A stretch of DNA of 64,000 nt from Pandoraea anapnoica (GTDB lineage Bacteria; Pseudomonadota; Gammaproteobacteria; Burkholderiales; Burkholderiaceae), in NCBI RefSeq assembly GCF_902459765.1, contig NZ_CABPSP010000009.1, positions 124,001 through 188,000 of the forward strand, in the 5' to 3' direction. Below the pieces are notes generated by a model. That model saw only the letters and a list, made by a program, of their open reading frames with translations, made no database searches and was not told the DNA's origin. The position numbers and the translations under genes were made by a program. Of this stretch, positions 8,645 through 17,630 are shown one piece after another; positions within the stretch are counted from its first letter, which is position 1; every line of letters begins with the position of its first letter.

Positions 8645-9436
8645 ATGAAGGAATTGCTGCTGCGCCGCTATCCGGAAACGCGCCGTCATTTACCGCGCGA
8701 CGTCACGCTTGGGGGCATGGAATGTGAGGATGGTGAGCGCCAGCCGTGGCACCAGCATCAACACGGTCACGTGGTGATGGCGCTGCGCGGTGTGGTGCGC
8801 GTGCTCACGCCTGCGCACACGTGGACACTGCCCGCATCACGCGCGCTCTGGCTGCCGCCGAATACCCCGCACGAACTGCACGCCGTCGGACGCATGCAGT
8901 TCTGCACGATCAGCGTCGAGCCGGGCACGGTGTCGTGGCTGTGGCCTAACGCGCTCGTGCTGACGGTCGGCCCGCTTCTGCACGAACTGGCCGTCGACAT
9001 GTTGTCCGACGGCCTCCACTACGCCCCCGACAGCCGCACCGCCCTCTCCATTCCTTTGCTTCTGCGTTTGCTTCGCGAGGCGGCTGCGCCCGGTGAGCAC
9101 GGCCTGCCGCTCCCCAGTTCCGCGAAGCTGCTGGCGATTTGCGAGCACATGATGATGGCCCCCGCGACCGATTACTCGCTGGAGCGCTGGGGAGAAGAGC
9201 TGGGGGCGAGCGGCAAGACGCTCGCGCGCCGCTTCAAGGACGAGACGGGGATGACCTTCGGGCGCTGGTGCCAGCATATGCGGGCATCCGAGGCAATCAC
9301 GCGGCTGGCGCTCGGGGCATCGGTCGGCGACGTGGCGCTCGCGCTCGGCTATCGAAGCCCGAGCGCTTTCATCGTGATGTTCAAGCGGTTGTTCGGCCGC
9401 GCGCCGCAACAGTATCTGGCCGTGGCCGAGCGCTGA
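8645..9436 (+). CDS. AraC-family transcriptional regulator with N-terminal cupin domain
   Basis: 263 residues from MKELLLRRYPE; the start has GGAAG six bases upstream, and the longer in-frame start lacks a ribosome site. The N-terminal half is a cupin sensor (HQHQHGHVVMALRG then ALWLPPNTPHELHAVG). The C-terminal half is an AraC DNA-binding domain with two helix-turn-helix units, the second around LGYRSPSAFIVMFKRLFG. It is transcribed divergently from the siderophore receptor operon and is paralogous to the truncated regulator at the left edge. Control of the receptor promoter is inferred from the divergent arrangement; the effector is unknown. Confidence 0.9.
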   Translation: MKELLLRRYPETRRHLPRDVTLGGMECEDGERQPWHQHQHGHVVMALRGVVRVLTPAHTWTLPASRALWLPPNTPHELHAVGRMQFCTISVEPGTVSWLWPNALVLTVGPLLHELAVDMLSDGLHYAPDSRTALSIPLLLRLLREAAAPGEHGLPLPSSAKLLAICEHMMMAPATDYSLERWGEELGASGKTLARRFKDETGMTFGRWCQHMRASEAITRLALGASVGDVALALGYRSPSAFIVMFKRLFGRAPQQYLAVAER

Positions 9437-9464
9437 GCCGAATCAGCCTCGACGCATCGCCGGA

Positions 9465-10556
9465 TCAAGCCACCCCGAGCGGCGTGGCGCGCGAGGCAAA
9501 CGTATTCCGAATCGACGCGATGGCCGCGATGGTTTCGTCGATATCCTCATCACCGATATGGCGATGCGTCACAAGTCGCAGCATCGACGTGCCACTCGCG
9601 CGCGCCAGAATGCCGTACTCCGCGAGCGCAGCCTCCCACGCACGCGGGTTCGCCTCGCGTTGCTCGCCGACACGCAAGCGCACGATGTTGCTCGTGGACG
9701 GCACAGCATCGACCAGTTGCGGGTCGATCTGCGCGAGCCCGTCCCATAGACGTTGCGCACGCGCGTTGTCGTCGGCCAGTCGCGCAACCATCGTCTCCAT
9801 CGCCACTTTCCCCGCCGCCGCCATGATGCCCGCCTGACGCAGCCCGCCGCCCGTCATGCGACGGAACGTGCGCGCCTGTTCGATAATCGCATGCGAGCCG
9901 ACGAGCATCGCGCCCATCGGTGCGGACAGCCCTTTCGAGAGGCAGAACGTCAGGCTGTCGCAATGCGCGGCGATCTGACCGACGTCGACACCCAGCGCCG
10001 CGGCCGCGTTGAACACGCGCGCTCCGTCCATATGGACCGGCACGCCCGCCCGCGATGCGAGCGCATGGATATCGGCCAGATACGACAACGACGGCACGTA
10101 GCCGCCGGAGTGGTTATGCGTGGACTCGACCGCGACCATCGCCGTCGGTTGCCCATAACGCGAAAAGCCGGGACGCAACGCCCCGGCCAGCTGATCGAGA
10201 TCCATTTCGCCGCGCACCGATGCAATGAGCACCGGGTATAGATGCGCGAGCCGCGACATGCCGCCCGCCTCCGACTTCGCCATGTGGGCCTGCGCGTCGA
10301 GCACCGCTTCGCCGCCACGCGTGGCGTGGCAGAGCGAAGCGATCAGATTGCCCATCGTGCCGGAGACGACGAACATCGCCTCCTCTTTGCCGGTGACGAC
10401 CGCCGCGAGATGTTCCAGCGCGCGCACGGTCGGGTCGCCTTCGAGGGTGTCGTCACCCAGCGACGCGGTTTGCATCGCCTCCCACATCAGTGCGGTGGGC
10501 CGGGTGACGGTATCGCTTCGCAGATCGATGAAGCGTTCGGTATTGCCTGAGGTCAT
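9465..10556 (-). CDS. ltaE: Low-specificity L-threonine aldolase
   Basis: 363 residues of the beta-eliminating lyase fold-type I PLP family. The N-terminus IDLRSDTVTRPT is the family hallmark. The PLP lysine is Lys208 in LTFCLSKGLSAPMG, and HMDGAR supplies the cofactor-contacting Asp and Arg. The enzyme cleaves L-threonine or allo-threonine to glycine and acetaldehyde, and can act on other beta-hydroxy amino acids. Its start overlaps the symporter stop by 4 bases, so the two are translationally coupled and probably serve one catabolic task. The substrate brought in by the symporter is not identifiable from sequence. Confidence 0.92.
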   Translation of the reverse strand: MTSGNTERFIDLRSDTVTRPTALMWEAMQTASLGDDTLEGDPTVRALEHLAAVVTGKEEAMFVVSGTMGNLIASLCHATRGGEAVLDAQAHMAKSEAGGMSRLAHLYPVLIASVRGEMDLDQLAGALRPGFSRYGQPTAMVAVESTHNHSGGYVPSLSYLADIHALASRAGVPVHMDGARVFNAAAALGVDVGQIAAHCDSLTFCLSKGLSAPMGAMLVGSHAIIEQARTFRRMTGGGLRQAGIMAAAGKVAMETMVARLADDNARAQRLWDGLAQIDPQLVDAVPSTSNIVRLRVGEQREANPRAWEAALAEYGILARASGTSMLRLVTHRHIGDEDIDETIAAIASIRNTFASRATPLGVA

Positions 10557-11857
10557 GCGAACTCCTGACCGTGGGCATGGCTGCCCGCGCGCGCAGTTTC
10601 CGACTCGGCGGCGAGCGCCGCTTGCACGGCTTCTGGCGATTCGTACGGAATACCGGCGAGCTTCATGACGAGCTTGATGGCCACGGTGTTGCTGAAAACA
10701 TTGATGGCAGTACGGCCCATGTCTAGGAAGGCATCGACACCGGCAATGATGGCGAGCGCTTCGATGGGCACGCCGATGGTTGTGAGCACCATCGCAATCG
10801 CCACGAGACCGCCCGACGGCACGTTCGCGCTGCCCTTGCTGGCGAGCGTGGTCACTAGCACGATCGAGAGCAGCGTCGGCATGTCGAGCGGCACGTGGTA
10901 GGCATCGGCAAGGAAGCCGACGGCCAGCGCGAAGTACATGATCGAGCCGTCGCGATTGAACGCGTAGCCCAGCGGCAGCACGACCGATGCGATGGCCTTC
11001 GGCACGCCCATCGCGATGAGCTTTTCCATGTGCAACGGCAGCGTGGCTTCGGACGAGCGCGTGGCGAACGCGAGAATCACCGGCTCACCGATGGCGCGCG
11101 TCGTCGCCCACGGCTTTTCGCCAATCGCTTTGAGCAGAATCCAGAACAGCACCAGCAGCACGCCGAGGCCGAGGTACATCGTGCCGACGAGCTTCACGAG
11201 CGCGAGAATCGTGCCGATGCCCTGCGTGGCGAACAGCCACGAGATGATCGCGAAGATCGCCAGCGGCGAGAGCGAGATGATCCAGTCGGTGAGCTTGAAC
11301 ACTGCGCCCATGAGCGCGTCGAGCACGCCGACGAGCGGCTTCGCGCGCTCGCCGATGGACGACAGCGCCAGTCCGAGCAGTACGGCAAAGACCAGCACCG
11401 GCAGCAGATTACTGCCGCTCATCGCCGCGAAGATGTTCGACGGAATCATCTCCAGGAAGAACTTGGTCCAGTCCACCGAGGCGGCAATCGGCTTGGCCGA
11501 CGCATGCGCCGCCGCGAGATTCGCACCGAGCCCTGGGTGGAAGATCGCGTTCAGGCCGAGTCCGATCACAATCGAGACGAGCGTAGCGATGAAGAAATAG
11601 ATCAGGCTGATGGCGGAGACACGGCCGAGCGCGCGCGCGTTGTGCCCCATCTGATAGATGCCGAGCGTGATCGCCGTGAAGACGAGGGGCACGACGATCA
11701 TCTTCACGGCTTGCACGAAGGCAGTGCCCACAGGCATGAGCTTCGTGGCGAGCGCCGGGGCGACCATGCCGCAGCCGATGCCCAACGCCAGACCGATCAG
11801 CATCTGAATAGGTAACGGAAGGAGGCGCTTCTTCTTGCTGGCAGTGCTTGACGACAT
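10553..11857 (-). CDS. Dicarboxylate/amino acid:cation symporter (DAACS family, GltP/DctA-like)
   Basis: 434 residues with the features of the glutamate/C4-dicarboxylate symporter family: about eight membrane segments, two re-entrant loops, the serine-rich motif FATRSSEATLP and the later segment GSANVPSGGLVAIAMVLT. The start has GGAG about nine bases upstream. It is preceded by a FadR-type GntR regulator on the same strand and followed by threonine aldolase with a 4-base overlap. It probably imports glutamate, aspartate, serine/threonine or a dicarboxylate by proton or sodium symport; sequence alone does not separate these. Confidence 0.9.
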   Translation of the reverse strand: MSSSTASKKKRLLPLPIQMLIGLALGIGCGMVAPALATKLMPVGTAFVQAVKMIVVPLVFTAITLGIYQMGHNARALGRVSAISLIYFFIATLVSIVIGLGLNAIFHPGLGANLAAAHASAKPIAASVDWTKFFLEMIPSNIFAAMSGSNLLPVLVFAVLLGLALSSIGERAKPLVGVLDALMGAVFKLTDWIISLSPLAIFAIISWLFATQGIGTILALVKLVGTMYLGLGVLLVLFWILLKAIGEKPWATTRAIGEPVILAFATRSSEATLPLHMEKLIAMGVPKAIASVVLPLGYAFNRDGSIMYFALAVGFLADAYHVPLDMPTLLSIVLVTTLASKGSANVPSGGLVAIAMVLTTIGVPIEALAIIAGVDAFLDMGRTAINVFSNTVAIKLVMKLAGIPYESPEAVQAALAAESETARAGSHAHGQEFA

Positions 11858-11930
11858 GACGACTATCTCCGGAAATTACGTGGCGTTGCGGCGCATCTGG
11901 ACTGGCACGACATCACGTGCTGCGACGCGT

Positions 11931-12677
11931 TCAGCGTTTGCGGCTTTTGCCTGCGGGCGCCGCAGCAGGCGCGCCCGCTGACAGCGCGGCGGGCACCGCG
12001 GACGGCGCCGCAGGAGGAACGAGCGCCTGCAAGCGAGCCTGCATGGCGTGCGTGAGGTGGTCCCAGACATGGCGCTGAGCCTCCTCGGGACGCCCGGCGG
12101 CGATGGCATCGAAGATCGCGAGGTGTTCGCGAACGGCGGTGCGGGTGCGCTCGGCGTCGTAATGCGGAATGCGTTGCAGCGCCAGACCGTTCTGGGTGCG
12201 CAACGCGTGATAAGTCTCGGTAAGCCGCACGTTGTCGGCCGCAGCGAACATCGCTTCGTGGAACTGCCAGCCCACGCGCTGGGTGATGTCGACGTCGAGT
12301 TCGATGCCTTCGATCCCCTGTGCGTCGAGCGCGCGCAGGCGCACGGCGACTTCTTCCAGCGCAGGTGTCACGCCCTTTTGCGCCGCCAGCCATGCAGCCA
12401 TGCCTTCGAGGGCCAGCCGCACTTCGTGAATTTCGCTCAGATCCCGCACCGACAACTGACGCACGAAGGTGCCGCGCATCGGCACGATCTCCAGCAGGCC
12501 GTCGTTGGCGAGCGCGCGAATCGCTTCGCGCACGGGCGTGCGGCTGATGCCGAAACGCTCCGAGAGCGCGCGCTCGGACAGCGCCTCGCCCGCTCGGATT
12601 TCGCCGGAAACGATCAGGTTGCGAATGGCGCTGTAAGCCGATTCGCTCAGGGCCGGGGTGCGTTGGGTCTGGTTCAT
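11931..12677 (-). CDS. GntR-family regulator, FadR subfamily (FCD ligand domain)
   Basis: 248 residues from MNQTQRTPALSESAYS. The N-terminal winged helix contains SERALSERFGISRTPVREAI, the standard GntR recognition region. The C-terminal all-helical FCD domain carries the metal/ligand histidine and aspartate positions (EIHEVRLALEG, then HEAMF and REHLAIFDAI). The tail after residue 225 is rich in Ala and Pro and probably disordered. It precedes the symporter and aldolase genes by 73 bp and most likely controls them. A perfect palindrome sits 3 bp upstream of its start codon, suggesting autorepression. Confidence 0.9.
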   Translation of the reverse strand: MNQTQRTPALSESAYSAIRNLIVSGEIRAGEALSERALSERFGISRTPVREAIRALANDGLLEIVPMRGTFVRQLSVRDLSEIHEVRLALEGMAAWLAAQKGVTPALEEVAVRLRALDAQGIEGIELDVDITQRVGWQFHEAMFAAADNVRLTETYHALRTQNGLALQRIPHYDAERTRTAVREHLAIFDAIAAGRPEEAQRHVWDHLTHAMQARLQALVPPAAPSAVPAALSAGAPAAAPAGKSRKR

Positions 12678-12679
12678 AA

Positions 12680-12691
12680 CTGGTATACCAG
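12680..12691. promoter_or_regulatory. Palindromic GntR operator
   Basis: CTGGTATACCAG is a perfect 12-bp palindrome of the type bound by FadR-subfamily GntR regulators. It abuts the start codon of the GntR gene, where binding would block translation initiation or the promoter. The core TGGTATACCA recurs at 44985-44994 next to another GntR gene. Confidence 0.7.
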
Positions 12692-12795
12692 CAAAAAACA
12701 ATTTGCCGGTCAATGACAAAATCTGTGGGACGGGGGTGTTTGCGGGTAAACGATGAGGCGGAGCCGGGCGCTCCACCTCTCGTTCTGCGAATGCC

Positions 12796-13659
12796 TCAGT
12801 GATCGAGGAAATGCGTGATCGCGAAGTTGAACATCTTCGGATCCTGGATGAACGCGAAGTGGCTGACACCCGGCAGGATCATCAGTTGCGCGCCCGGGAT
12901 CGTGTGCGCCATGTAGATGTTGTGTTCGAGCTTGATTCCTTCGTCGTGCTCGCCGTCGAGGATCAGCACCTTCGATTTGATCGTCCTCAGTTGGGCGTCG
13001 GTCCAGTTCGGCTGTCCTTCCCACATCTTGCCGATCTGGTTCAGGAAGGCGTCGTACTCCTTCGGTGTGGACGAGAGCTTCGCGTAGTCGTTGGCCGCAC
13101 GCTTGATGAACTCGGCGAACACCGGGTTCTTGTCGAAGTCTGGCTTCAGGCCGTCCGTGTTGGTGTTCACGCCGAACGCCACGATCTTGCCCACACGGTC
13201 CGGATAGCGGATCGCGAGGTCGATGCCCTGAATCGCGCCATCGCTCCAGCCCACGACGTCGGCCTTCTTGATGTGCAGTTGGTCGAGCAGCGCGATGACG
13301 TCGTCGGCCATCAGGTCATAACCGTAGGGACGGTCATCGCGTGTGCTGCGCCCATGCCCGCGCGTGTCAACGGCGATCACGAGGTGATGCGCCTTGAGCG
13401 CTTCGACCTGTTTGGCGAGATAGTCCGAGTTCGCCAGACCACCGTGCAGCAGCAGCACCGGGCGGCCGTTGCCGACCTCGGCGTTGTACAGGCGAATGCC
13501 GTTCACATTGGCGAAGCCGGTGCGGTCGAATTTGGCCGGGGCCGGGGTCGGCGGCAGCGTCTGCCACAACTCAGCGGCCGTGGATGGTGTGGCTTGCAGG
13601 GCGGCCACAACGCCCAGCATGGCCAGTAACGGTTTGAACGACGACTTGGTGATTTTCAT
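12796..13659 (-). CDS. Exported alpha/beta-hydrolase
   Basis: 287 residues from MKITKSSFKPLLAML, beginning with a signal peptide cleaved after about residue 29 (PSTAA). The hydrolase fold is clear: oxyanion segment LLLHGGLANS, nucleophile elbow GWSDG with Ser139, acid in LILDGEHDE, and catalytic histidine in GVSHFAF. Such proteins are esterases, lactonases or haloperoxidase-like enzymes; the substrate cannot be told. It stands alone, about 118 bp upstream of the GntR gene on the same strand, and may be transcribed separately. Confidence 0.85.
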   Translation of the reverse strand: MKITKSSFKPLLAMLGVVAALQATPSTAAELWQTLPPTPAPAKFDRTGFANVNGIRLYNAEVGNGRPVLLLHGGLANSDYLAKQVEALKAHHLVIAVDTRGHGRSTRDDRPYGYDLMADDVIALLDQLHIKKADVVGWSDGAIQGIDLAIRYPDRVGKIVAFGVNTNTDGLKPDFDKNPVFAEFIKRAANDYAKLSSTPKEYDAFLNQIGKMWEGQPNWTDAQLRTIKSKVLILDGEHDEGIKLEHNIYMAHTIPGAQLMILPGVSHFAFIQDPKMFNFAITHFLDH

Positions 13660-13873
13660 GGTGATGAAGGTGGGGGGTGAGATGCCCGGCCACTGTATCT
13701 CTATTCGTGACTGCGAAGGTGTGAGGAAAGGGCGTACACGGACGCCTGACATTCAACGCTGCGTTGCGACGGCACTTGAGAGTTGAGCATTCGTCCGAAA
13801 ACGCTCACGCATGTCTGAACCGACGATGTGCCCGGTGTTACGATGCCCCTCTATCCGTCTCGCGTATTCCGGC

Positions 13874-14521
13874 ATGATCGACCTCCACGTACTGCCCTTC
13901 TTCCTCGCCACCGTGCTCATCATGGTGGCGATTCCCGGTCCGACGACCATCTACATTTCGACGACGAGCGCCAGTCAGGGCTTTCGCTTCGGCCTGGCGT
14001 CCTGCTTCGGCGTGATGCTCGCCACGCTCGTGCACGTAAGCTTCGCTGCGGCCGGTCTCACGGCGTTGCTGCTGGCGTCGCCGTGGCTGTTCAATGCCAT
14101 CAAGTTGCTGGGCGCGGGCTACCTGGTGTATCTGGGCGTCAAGGTGGTTCGCAGCAAGCCGTCGGCGGCGGGGACGACTGCCGCACCGCAATCGCAGTCC
14201 CGCGTGCTCGGCGAAACGATCAAAAAGGGCTTCCTCGTCAATCTGCTCAATCCGAAGACGGGCCTCTTCATCGCGGCGTTCTTGCCGCAGTTCGTCACGC
14301 CATCGCTCGGTCATGTGCCGCTGCAAATCGTCACGCTGGGTTTGTTGCTGGTCCTCGTGGGAGGCGTGAGCGACACGACCTACGCCGCCCTCGCCCGCAC
14401 CATCGGCCGCGCACTCGCCAACCGTAGCAAGAAGCCAGGGATCGGCAAGTACATCGCAGGCCTGCTGTATATGGGGCTGGGCATCGCGGCGCTGGCGACA
14501 TCGAACGGCACGTCGAAGTAA
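13874..14521 (+). CDS. LysE/RhtB-family amino acid exporter
   Basis: 215 residues starting at MIDLHVLPFFLATV. The family signature PGPTTIYISTTSASQGFRFG is present at the first helix end, and about six membrane helices follow, with the conserved cytoplasmic segment GFLVNLLNPKTGLFI between helices 3 and 4. Proteins of this family export amino acids such as threonine, homoserine, lysine or leucine. It is followed by a strong intrinsic terminator. No linked regulator is visible. Confidence 0.9.
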   Translation: MIDLHVLPFFLATVLIMVAIPGPTTIYISTTSASQGFRFGLASCFGVMLATLVHVSFAAAGLTALLLASPWLFNAIKLLGAGYLVYLGVKVVRSKPSAAGTTAAPQSQSRVLGETIKKGFLVNLLNPKTGLFIAAFLPQFVTPSLGHVPLQIVTLGLLLVLVGGVSDTTYAALARTIGRALANRSKKPGIGKYIAGLLYMGLGIAALATSNGTSK

Positions 14522-14545
14522 CCGCCCCCCACGCTCGTTCCTCCT

Positions 14546-14570
14546 AAAACCCGCTTCGGCGGGTTTTTTC
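14546..14570 (+). terminator. Rho-independent terminator after the LysE exporter
   Basis: The stem CCCGC-TTCG-GCGGG is preceded by AAAA and followed by TTTTTTC, so it can act in both directions. It lies 25 bp after the exporter stop codon. Confidence 0.92.
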
Positions 14571-14678
14571 TTAGTCGTCGCCGCTCGCTCCATGCCTTCG
14601 TCCGATGAGCCGGGACATGCCGGGCCTCAGGGTTTTCACGCATCAAAAAATAAACATATGTGCTATACGCTTTCGAAA

Positions 14679-14696
14679 ATTGAACATTTGTTCAAT
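14679..14696. promoter_or_regulatory. Inverted repeat upstream of the aminotransferase gene (candidate RpiR operator)
   Basis: ATTGAACATTTGTTCAAT has 8-bp perfect arms around two central bases. It lies 71 bp before the aminotransferase start, in an AT-rich promoter-like stretch. The RpiR-type regulator encoded downstream of the operon is the natural candidate to bind it; that link is inferred. Confidence 0.6.
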
Positions 14697-14766
14697 TCGG
14701 TGTTCAGCTTTCCATTGAGTCGTCTTTCCGCCCTACCGTCTTACCGCCCCCGAGCCCCCTGACATC

Positions 14767-16122
14767 ATGAGTCAAGCTTCTTCCAGTCACGTCTTCCATC
14801 GTCACCTGCGTCACCAGCCGCCCATCGCGGTCGGCGGTCAGGGCGTCTATCTCAAGGACGCCGAAGGTCGCGAGTACATCGACGCCTCCGGTGGTGCAGC
14901 CGTTTCGTGCCTCGGCCATGGCCATCCCGACGTCATCGCCGCCATGCACGCGCAGATCGACAAGCTGGCTTATGCGCACACCGGCTTCTTCAGCTCCGAA
15001 GTCGCCGAAGCGCTGGCCGACAACCTGATCCGCAACACCCCCGCCGACTCGGGCCTGAGCCACGTGTATTACGTGAGCGGTGGCTCGGAGGCCGTCGAAG
15101 CCGCACTCAAGATGGCACGCCAGTACTTTGTCGAGATCGGTCAGCCGCAGCGCCGCCGCTTCATTGCGCGCCGTCAGAGCTATCACGGCAACACGCTCGG
15201 CGCATTGGCCATCGGCGGCAACCGCTGGCGACGCGCGCAGTTCGAACCGCTGCTGATCGACGTCACACACGTCTCGCCCTGCTACGCCTACCGCGATCAG
15301 CGCGATCAGGAAAGCGAGGTGGAATACGGTCAGCGTCTGGCCAGCGAACTGGAAGCCACGATTCTCGAACAGGGTGCCGATTCGATCATCGCCTTCGTCG
15401 CCGAGACGATTGGCGGGGCCACCGCCGGGGTGATCACGCCGGTGGCCGGGTACTTCAAGGCGGTGCGAGAAGTGTGCGACCGCTACGGCATCTTGTTGAT
15501 TCTCGACGAGGTGATGTGCGGCATGGGTCGCACCGGCACGCTGCACGCCTGGGAGCAGGAAGGTGTCGCGCCGGACATCCAGACCATCGCCAAGGGTCTT
15601 GGCGGCGGCTATCAACCGATCGGTGCAGTGCTGGCGAGCAAGCGCATCGTCGAGACGATGAGCGCTGGCAGCGGCTTCTTCCACCACGGCCACACCTACC
15701 TCGCGCACCCGACCGCCTGTGCTGCCGCGCTGGCTGTGCAACAGGTCATCGAGCGCGACGGTTTGCTCGCGCAAGTTCGTGCACGCGGTCAGTACCTCAT
15801 GGACCAACTGAACGATCGGTTTGCTCAGAACCCGCACATCGGCGACGTGCGTGGCCGTGGCCTGTTCGCCGGTATCGAACTGGTGACAGATCGCACCTCG
15901 AAGACCCCGTTCGACCCGCGCTTCTCGGTCCATACGGCCGTGAAGCGTGAAGCGATGGCGCGCGGTCTTGCCTGCTATCCGGCGGGCGGCACCATCGACG
16001 GCAAGCAAGGCGATCACATCATGCTCGCGCCGCCGTTCGTCATCAGTGAAGCCGAAATCGACAAGGTGGTCGACCGTCTCGACGGTGCCATTCGGGCGGC
16101 CATCGCCCCCGCGCTACGCTGA
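14767..16122 (+). CDS. Class III PLP-dependent aminotransferase
   Basis: 451 residues of the omega-aminotransferase family. Asp247 in LLILDEVMCGMGRTG contacts the pyridine ring and the Schiff-base lysine is Lys276 in TIAKGLGGGYQPIG. The segment YYVSGGSEAVEAALK is the phosphate cup. It precedes a GabP-like amino acid permease by about 100 bp on the same strand, with a convergent RpiR regulator. This suggests uptake and transamination of an amine or omega-amino acid. The acceptor and donor are not clear from sequence. Confidence 0.9.
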   Translation: MSQASSSHVFHRHLRHQPPIAVGGQGVYLKDAEGREYIDASGGAAVSCLGHGHPDVIAAMHAQIDKLAYAHTGFFSSEVAEALADNLIRNTPADSGLSHVYYVSGGSEAVEAALKMARQYFVEIGQPQRRRFIARRQSYHGNTLGALAIGGNRWRRAQFEPLLIDVTHVSPCYAYRDQRDQESEVEYGQRLASELEATILEQGADSIIAFVAETIGGATAGVITPVAGYFKAVREVCDRYGILLILDEVMCGMGRTGTLHAWEQEGVAPDIQTIAKGLGGGYQPIGAVLASKRIVETMSAGSGFFHHGHTYLAHPTACAAALAVQQVIERDGLLAQVRARGQYLMDQLNDRFAQNPHIGDVRGRGLFAGIELVTDRTSKTPFDPRFSVHTAVKREAMARGLACYPAGGTIDGKQGDHIMLAPPFVISEAEIDKVVDRLDGAIRAAIAPALR

Positions 16123-16226
16123 CATCCCCCCGCGTGACACGGAGCACCGACGGAGACAACGGTGTCCCGGTCATGTCGTTGCCAGCACTGTCGTCCCATA
16201 CACCTTACACAACAGGGAATTCGACC

Positions 16227-17630
16227 ATGCAGCAGAACTCGCTGAGTCAAAGCCTCAAACAGCGACACATCACCATGATTGCCCTCGGTGGTGTGATCGG
16301 CGCCGGCCTGTTCGTCGGCTCGGGCGCCATCATTGCGACCGCCGGCCCGGCGGCCATCCTCTCCTATCTTGTCGGCGGGCTGATCGTCACGTTCGTGATG
16401 TTTATGCTCGGCGAGATGGCCTCGCGCAACCCCGACGCAGGCTCGTTTTCGACCTATGCCAGCACCTATCTCGGCGAGTGGGCGGGCTTCGCCGTCGGCT
16501 GGCTGTACTGGTTCAAGTCGCTCATGACGATCACCATCGAGGCGATCCTGCTCGGCGCGATTCTCAACGAGTTTCTGCCGTGGCTACCGGTCTGGGGTGG
16601 CGCGGTCGTCATGCTAATAACGCTGATCGTGAGCAATGCCTACTCGGTGCGCTCGTTCGGTGAAGCGGAGTACTGGCTCTCGTTCGCCAAAGTCGCGACC
16701 ATCGTGATCTTCATGCTGTTCGGCTTGTCGATCCTGTTCGGTCTGCAAGCGAAGATTCCTGCGCCCGGCTTCGTCAACCTCACAGGCAACGGCGGCTTCA
16801 TGCCGAACGGTCTCTCGCCGGTCATTGCGGGCATCATGGTCGTGATCTTCTCGCTGGGTGGCAGCGAGATCGCCGCCGTCGCAGCCGGGGAGTCGGAGAA
16901 TCCGCGCCAGAACGTGGTGCGCGCAATTCGCAGCGTGATCTTCCGCGTGCTGGTGTTCTATATCGGCTCGGTGTCGATCATCATTCTTTGCCTGCCGTGG
17001 ACGGACAAGGCCAACCTGGCTTCACCGTACGTCTCGCTCTTCAGCATGGCCGGCTTCCCGAATGCTGCGCTGGCGATGAAGGCCGTGCTATTCGTGTCCT
17101 TCATGTCGGTGATGAACTCGTTCTTGTTCTCCAACTCGCGCATGCTGTACTCGCTGAGCCAGCGCGGTTATGCGCCGCCTATGTTCGCCCGCACAAACGC
17201 GCGCGGTGTGCCGATCAACGCGCTGGCCTTCAGCTTCGCGATCTGTCTGGGCATTCTGGCGGTGCACTTCGTGAGCGGCGGCGATCTGTTTCTCATGCTC
17301 GCCAAGAGCAGCGGCGCATTCGTCATGACCGTGTGGATCTTCATCATCGTGGCCCACTTCGTCATGCGCCGCAAAATGGCGCGTCAGCCGATGCAGCAGC
17401 AGGAAGCGTCGAGCTTCAAGGCGTGGTTCTACCCGTACTCGAACGCGATTGCCTTCCTCACGCTGGTGGCCGTGCTGCTCTCACAGGCGTTCAATCCGGA
17501 TTCGCGCTTCCAGTTCTGGTTTATGGTCGCGACGGCGGTAATGATCGTGGGGCTGTACTTCGTGCTGCGCCGACGCCCGAACTTCGGGCTGATCAAGAAC
17601 GCTCAGAGCGCTCAGTCGTCGGCCGTGTAG
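16227..17630 (+). CDS. Amino acid permease, APC superfamily (GabP-like)
   Basis: 467 residues from MQQNSLSQSLKQRHITM, twelve membrane segments. The first helix has the APC substrate motif GGVIGAGLFVGSGA, and EMASRNPDAGSFSTYA is typical of the AAT/GabP branch. It follows the aminotransferase gene and likely imports its substrate by proton symport. The last 19 bases overlap the end of the convergent RpiR gene, so transcripts of the two genes overlap. Confidence 0.9.
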   Translation: MQQNSLSQSLKQRHITMIALGGVIGAGLFVGSGAIIATAGPAAILSYLVGGLIVTFVMFMLGEMASRNPDAGSFSTYASTYLGEWAGFAVGWLYWFKSLMTITIEAILLGAILNEFLPWLPVWGGAVVMLITLIVSNAYSVRSFGEAEYWLSFAKVATIVIFMLFGLSILFGLQAKIPAPGFVNLTGNGGFMPNGLSPVIAGIMVVIFSLGGSEIAAVAAGESENPRQNVVRAIRSVIFRVLVFYIGSVSIIILCLPWTDKANLASPYVSLFSMAGFPNAALAMKAVLFVSFMSVMNSFLFSNSRMLYSLSQRGYAPPMFARTNARGVPINALAFSFAICLGILAVHFVSGGDLFLMLAKSSGAFVMTVWIFIIVAHFVMRRKMARQPMQQQEASSFKAWFYPYSNAIAFLTLVAVLLSQAFNPDSRFQFWFMVATAVMIVGLYFVLRRRPNFGLIKNAQSAQSSAV

